A stretch of DNA of 64,000 nucleotides, from NCBI GenBank assembly GCA_009792885.1, contig WMCF01000018.1:6570112-6634111 (forward strand), read 5' to 3'. The DNA is from Eremophila alpestris peregrina. Lineage: Eukaryota; Chordata; Aves; Passeriformes; Alaudidae. Position 1 is the first letter of the stretch. Each line of letters starts with the position of its first letter. Below the pieces are notes generated by a model. It ran no database searches. It was given only the letters and a program-made list of their open reading frames with translations, and had not been told where the DNA came from. This document shows, in pieces, positions 58,054 through 64,000 of the stretch. The position numbers were made by a program, and so were the translations under genes.

Positions 58054-60819
58054 TTTTAGCAGTTCTTGCTGGAGAGGTGCTTGAGCACTGTGTGACCCCA
58101 CAGCCACATCAAAGGGCATAGAGGACAGAGCCAGCCCAGCCCCTTTAGAGTTCTTTGCAATGGCGTGTGCTTCCTGCCTTTTGGGGTCATTATTAAACAC
58201 TTAGGGAAACTGTTTATGTTAGCTCAGCTCCCATCTGAATAAAGAATATTGATTTAACTTTTTTCTTGTTGTTTCCTACTGTTGACATCCTTACTTACCC
58301 ACTGCCTAAAAATGGTACCTGAGCACAAGCTTCTTAGTGAGAAATTCAGGCTTCCTGCACAGACCTTTCTGAAATCCTGCCATGGTTATTAAAAACAGAT
58401 GTTTGCAACTTTATTTTCTCAGAACAGCCTCTACAGGAAAAATACAGCATCTGTAAGAGCCTACAAATTCAATTAGACCAGTCTAGGACAGTCCTTAGAA
58501 ACAAAACAAAGCAAAACAAAACAAAAACCCCAAAGTAACTCTACTTCCTGCTTTAGTTCTGGCTATTTAAGGACAGTGTGAGTGTCCTGCATTGAAGGAA
58601 AATCTCCTTTGACTGGATAGGCTCCTTTTATTGATCACACTGCCAAAAACTGTCCTTTCTTACTCCATCCTCTGTGCTGGACACCAGCAATACACAGGAT
58701 GAAGAAAAGGCTTTTACTCTCAGTATTTTCTGAGAAGAAATTCGAGGTTAAAAGTGGTCCTTTATTAAAGGGGATCATCCTTCCTGACAAAAATTGTTAC
58801 CTTTCTCTTCTGTCCCCAGTTTCCCTCTCCTGGGCTGCTCTCTTGGTCTGCAGGACAGTGATTTTCATGGGTCTGTCCCCCAGGATGTGTAAAACACGTG
58901 TTTGCCAGTGCCTGAGCTGGTCACTGGGCACAACAGATGAGTTTGCCTTGTGTACAAGAGCTGCTGGGAAATGTGCAGTGACCACCCCAACCTACATTCA
59001 GACTCAAGGACAGTAGCAGAATGTCTGAGATGGACACTGCATGGGGCACTCTGTGTCCCAAGAATCTGATTTTGAAATGAAAGAAGTTAAAGGTGGGTTT
59101 ATCATCTTCCGGATCAGATTCTTTTTCCTTTTGTAAGTGTCTCCTATTGTTATAATTTTAAAAGTTAATGTTATGCTAGGGCTCAAGAAGGGTATAAAAC
59201 CAGTCAATCTGCAGTGAAATGGAGAACTGTTGGGTGCAAGAAAGAGATCAAGGGATCTGATTACAGCCTCCTGCTTCCCTGATTTGATCTACACTGGCAT
59301 TGACAGCAAACTTTGGCTCCTAAGCCATCCATCACAGGTCAGCCAGCCTCTGGGGGATTCTTATCTTCCCAGCTGAGATCACAGAGCCTTGAACTGCCTG
59401 AGTAGCACATGGAGATCAGGGAACGCAGCCTGCCGTGCTTCATTTATCAGTGGATCATGGTGCATTGATTGAATGCCTAAAAGCAGGCCTGTTTCAGTGT
59501 GATCTAATATTAGAAAGCACTCTGTGCTATCTGATGAGAGACTCTCCTGAGCAATTAGCACATCTGAACAGGTGTGATGCTTCTGACTCTGGAAATAAAC
59601 TGACTTCGTGGAAAAAAATACATGGAACCTTTTTTTTTTTTTTTTTGTTGGTTGATTTGATTTTTGTTTGTTTTTTAATTACAGTGAGAGGGAAGCAAAG
59701 AATTTTTTTTTTCCATAAACCTATTTGTGAAAACCATTTTTGTCCTCTTGGCTTTCAAGCTTCCTGTTGCAGTTCCAGTTTAGGACAGCTCTTCCATCTC
59801 TAATTTTATTCATCTGCTAATGAAAGAAAATGCCAGTTACAAGTTTATTTTTGTCTTGGTATTTTTTCTAATTGTGTTTAATGTAATTCTTGCCAGTAGA
59901 ATTTTGTGCCTTTAGCATTTTTTCACCAGGATTTTCCTTTTTTCTTTGGCAATCTAGGAGATGAAAAATAGAATATGAAGTATCCATCACACACCAAGAA
60001 CCTTGTCCATCTGTTTGTGTACCTCTTTGTCACAGACAGTAGAAGATCTGTTATACAGAGCAGAAAAATTCATGGGAAATGCCCAGCCCAGGAGGGAGAA
60101 TCCCTTGAGAAGCAAAGCAGGTGTTTTTGGTTTTTTGATGCTCCATTGGAACACTCTGAATTACAACAGGGAGCAATAGGAAGGCTTTTAAAGAAGTGAT
60201 TCAGAACAGAAAAAGAGCATTGTCTTTTCTATTATTCAACTTTTAATACTTTCTCCAAAACCCATGATTATTCTCAGCATAATCTTGTACTTGCAGAGAC
60301 ACATAATGTAATTTCAGTGTAGTCCAAACAATGTTCCTCTCCCCAGCTGTCATTACCATGAACTTTCCCTATCTCTTTTTTTCCTGATCACAGCATACCC
60401 TCAAAAGTGACCTTCCTTTAAAAGAAACACATCATCAGCCATGGCCCAAGCAGTCTTGTACTCTGAGATATCTGAGAATGCTTTCAGTAAGACTTTCTAA
60501 TTTTTTCAACTGGAAATTATGTGCTTGCTTTATTTTTTATCCATTTTTAGCTATTCAAAATAACCCATGTCAATAAGCATTGTTATAAAACTGCAGTGAA
60601 AAGGATCTGAGCTCAGTTGCTCCTGCTCCATTCTGAGTTGCTATCAAACATATTGGTCAATTCTACATTTCCTTTGCAGTGTACCAGGAGGAAGATATCC
60701 TCAAGGATACTCCAAGCTTATGGACACACAGCAGCTATAGCAAATATTCTAACCTCTGGGCAAGCACCAGGCTTGTTACTGTGTTTTTCAGTAAACATTT
60801 CCTGGATAGAACATAGAGG
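58054..60819. other. Intergenic DNA downstream of NCAPG2, second part
   Basis: No gene recognised. It contains a CAAAA-type simple repeat (about 58499-58531) and T-runs near 59630 and 59705. Confidence 0.6.
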
Positions 60820-61076
60820 ATGAAACCTCAAGCTGTGCCAGGTGAGGTTTAGATTGGATATTAGGAACCATTTCTTCACTGAAAGGGTGCTCAAGCAGTA
60901 GAATAAGCTGCCCGGGGAAGGGATGAAATCACCATCCCTGAAAGTGTTCAGAAGATGTGTGCATGTGTCACTTGGGGATATGGTTTTGTGACACACACAG
61001 GGTTGCTGGGTTAACAGCTGGATTCAGTCTTGGAGGTCTTTTCCAACCTTAAAGATTCTGTGATTCTTTGAAACGC
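60820..61076 (+). mobile_element. CR1 LINE, 3' fragment
   Basis: CCTCAAGCTGTGCCAGGTGA, GGTTTAGATTGGATATTAGG, AAGCTGCCCGGGGAAGGGAT, TTGGAGGTCTTTTCCAACCT and a tail TTCTGTGATTCTTTG give a plus-oriented, 5'-truncated CR1 with an internal divergent stretch of TG/CA-rich DNA. Confidence 0.9.
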
Positions 61077-64000
61077 ATATGGACATGGTTTAAGAGTGTT
61101 ATTAGAGCTGAAAAGTCAGGCTCTCAGAAGTCAAGTGATAACAAAATGAAGATGTGCACAGCTTTAATCTCTCCTGTGATTATGTGTCAAATGACACATC
61201 TTCAATCACATGAAGAGAAGTTACTCATTGCACACAAACTGTTCCCTGTACCTGCTCTCTGTTGGTGACACAGCAAATGGTCAGTGCTTTAATGCCCTCG
61301 TGGTTCAGCTGCACACTGAGCCTGCTGCCTGCTGTTCATGGCCAGCTCCTGCAGTGGTGTTCCTATGGCACTACTCACTGCAGTCCCAGACTTGCACAGT
61401 GATTCATGTCTCTTTCCAGCTCCCTGTTGGCTTACTTATCACCATCCTAAAAATGCACAGTGACACTAAGGTTAAAATTTTCCATGGATTTTCTCCTACA
61501 TTTGTCAGGTTATAACACTCGTTGCCTCAGGGCACCCATCTCCAGCTGTGGGTGCTCAGCACTGGAACCAGGCTGCAGGTTCTGAGTCAGGAACAGCCAT
61601 TAATGTGTTACCTGTACATAACCAGAACCTCCCCAGCAGCTTCCATCAGGCCAGTTCTTTCAGAATACCAGAGTGAAGTATTTTCATTCATCTTTTAATT
61701 GAGCACAAGAGGAGTGGGTATCCCAGGGGATGCAACTCGTTGTAAAATCCATTCACCAAGTATCAAGTCTTACAGATTAGCAAAACTGGATGAAAATAGA
61801 AGTTTTAAACTGTTTTTGAACTCCCTCCCATTAAAAGAACCAAATTAATTAAAAGAATTGTCTCCCTATTGACATTTCAAATCAATTTTGATCAATGGTA
61901 ACCAAATCTAATTATTCATTGCACACCTAAGGGTTTCATGATGGTTTTGAAGAACAAGAACCTATTATCAAAACACATTACAATTGTCTAATCCTTTCCC
62001 TTGGATATCCCATCATGGTGTGCTCAGACAGCAAGTTTTTAAGTTGTGCTGAGACCTCAAATACCCATCAAAACCAGCAGAAATTCAGGTGGTTTTGTTT
62101 TGAAATCTGTCTCCAGTGACTTCAAAACAGGCAAGTGCTGAGCTGAGGTACCAGTGGGTATTAGCAGGAATTACAGCCTTTCTCAGTTTAAAGGGACCAG
62201 CTCTAGAGCACCTCATTCCCCTGTGCTTGTTCTCACAGAGGCCACCCCTCTCCCAGGGAAGCCCAAATTCCCTTTTATAGCTTGACACCAGGTATAAAGA
62301 TGTCAGGATGGCCTCAGAGTTGGACTCAGCAGTTACTGTAGCCCTGCCCTGAGACACCAGGGGTCTGTTCTTCACAGATTGTGGACATCCACACATTGTT
62401 AACTTGCTTCACTCCACCTTTGCCTCCTCCTCCATCAACTTCACACCAAACACAACTGCAGCAACCTGTAGGCATCACCATAAGTGGTATTTAAACAAGT
62501 CAGCTAGAATTTTAGATGAGTCTTAAATGAATTTGGGTTCAATCCAGCCCTGCAAATGCCTGCATGAACAGAAGCTGCTCTCTCCAGCATCCCTAACAAA
62601 CCAGCAGGAGAGATTATGGAAATTTTCCTCACATGCACACCGAGGTGGCTGCTCTGGTACCCACAGCCTTGGAAAGCAGCCCTGAGCACTCATATGCAAA
62701 GATGTTTTAGGTCTTCAGTTAATGTGAGTCACATCTCCTGCTATTCTCACTGGTAATTTTCTCTAGCTGCATTTCATCTCTTAGGCCTTGAACATTCCAC
62801 TTTAGGCTCTTTTCCAGAAACATAAAAACCATTATCATTCATTTACAGTGCAGGGAATAAAAGACTGGCTCACATTTTAGCAGTCATAACTAAAATCAGC
62901 CTACTTTTTTTTTTCCCCTTTTTAAGCTTCATCAGTTGTGCACTTGCAGAGTTCTCTAGGATTTTTCCCTTCTGGTTCTGTATTGAACTCCTGTTCCTCA
63001 GTGATGCTGCAATATCTAGAGTAAAACTTTTAGTGTGCAACAGAGCAAAGACATCTTCTAATACAATTTTGGAAACAAGAAAAAAAAGCTTTAAAATCAC
63101 TGAGAACAGCCAGACAACATAATTCTTAGATAGAATTGCTATGATATTCATAAAGTTAATCATACCACTAGCTTCCATCAAGCACTCTGATATCTTCAAG
63201 ACCCTGCAAATATTTATTTTCATGCTAAACTCTATTCAGTATGAATTAATTTTAAAATTTCTAAGGCTCTGCTAGTTTTATAGACATTAAATAAAAATAC
63301 TGAAAAATCATTAATTTCTGTATCAAATGCTAAAATCCTTTCAAGTACTTTTAGTTACGCTATGAAATATTTAACAATTGAAAAAGAAAGATCACAATCA
63401 CTGCTGATATGACCTAGGACTGTACATTTTCACACCAGTTAGACACTTTTTCCCTTTAGGAAAAAAGTCCTAAAACTTTGTCCCTAAATTCAGAATACAA
63501 CCACCAAACTGAAATTCAAGTGAGTACTTGTAATGCTGGGGAGAGAGTGGTATGACTTTAGGTGTCAGTAATCCAGGCTTCTCTAGAGCTTCTCATGCTT
63601 TGAACACTCTTATTGTCTCAGGCACTGGATGGCTTTTTAGACATTTTGCTTCTAACTGTTGCAGAGTAAAGCCCTTCCTTCTTAATTGCTTTAAAATATT
63701 AACTATTTAAAGCCTATATTTTCAAAAATATGTACATGGAATAAATTATATGTTTATGAAAGGATCAAATACACAATACTGTACTTTTCAATATGTACAT
63801 GTACTTTTTAAATATGCATGAGTAGAAGAGGCTACTGGTTAAGTGTAAAGTACAAAATGTCTATTAAACTTTCTTGATAGTTTTTAATACCAAGGGCTGT
63901 TACAGCCTCTGCAATACCATTGCAATACCCCCCTGACATAATTTGAATATAAATCTTGTGACTTTCAACTTCCTATCAATAGTGAATAGTGAATAAATGT
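61077..64000. other. Intergenic DNA to the window end
   Basis: AT-rich, without recognised gene, RNA or repeat. I looked for the first exon of PTPRN2, the next gene in human order, and for a CpG island, and saw neither. Confidence 0.6.

Noticed and set aside
58054..64000. First exon of PTPRN2 expected downstream
   Set aside because: No CpG island, signal-peptide exon or matching codons were seen; the gene probably starts beyond the window.
1..64000. CRISPR arrays, bacterial operons, rRNA or tRNA genes
   Set aside because: No regularly spaced repeats, cloverleaf genes or prokaryotic gene layout; the sequence is vertebrate.

Overview
The window is vertebrate nuclear DNA, almost certainly from a bird and quite possibly a songbird. 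It has intron-split genes with GT/AG splice sites, fragments of the avian LINE CR1 in both orientations, solo retroviral LTRs, no mammalian-type SINEs, and the gene order ESYT2 - NCAPG2 that I know from human 7q36. The species cannot be named from the sequence alone.

Layout. Positions 1-2375 hold the last three coding exons of ESYT2 (extended synaptotagmin 2, + strand), followed by a long 3' UTR that may run to a poly(A) signal near 5445. From about 5.5 to 13.8 kb lies AT-rich intergenic DNA with CR1 pieces, a short CpG-dense patch, a cluster of enhancer-like motifs at about 12.0-12.5 kb, and an unexplained run of minus-strand open frames (12.55-13.84 kb). A CpG island at 14.23-14.72 kb is the NCAPG2 promoter and non-coding first exon. 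It contains a textbook CDE/CHR cell-cycle tandem. NCAPG2 (condensin II HEAT subunit G2) then fills 15.35-53.46 kb: I could place all 27 coding exons with consistent splice phases. They sum to 3447 bases including the stop, 1148 codons of protein, with no frameshift or premature stop. From 53.5 to 64 kb there is no recognisable gene. In human the next gene in this direction is PTPRN2, and none of it is visible here.

Mobile DNA. I find three solo LTRs with TG...CA ends and target-site duplications: a matched pair of the same family in opposite orientation (34.94-35.42 kb, minus; 57.56-58.05 kb, plus) and an unrelated one (46.08-46.78 kb, minus). There are also two degenerate copies of another ERV-like repeat and at least six CR1 fragments. 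None carries an intact coding region.

The two genes work separately. ESYT2 tethers endoplasmic reticulum to plasma membrane and carries lipid. NCAPG2 builds the condensin II ring that compacts mitotic chromosomes, and its promoter motifs fit G2/M-timed expression. I see no clearly new biological system. The best candidate for something undescribed is the divergent minus-strand frame cluster just upstream of the NCAPG2 promoter.
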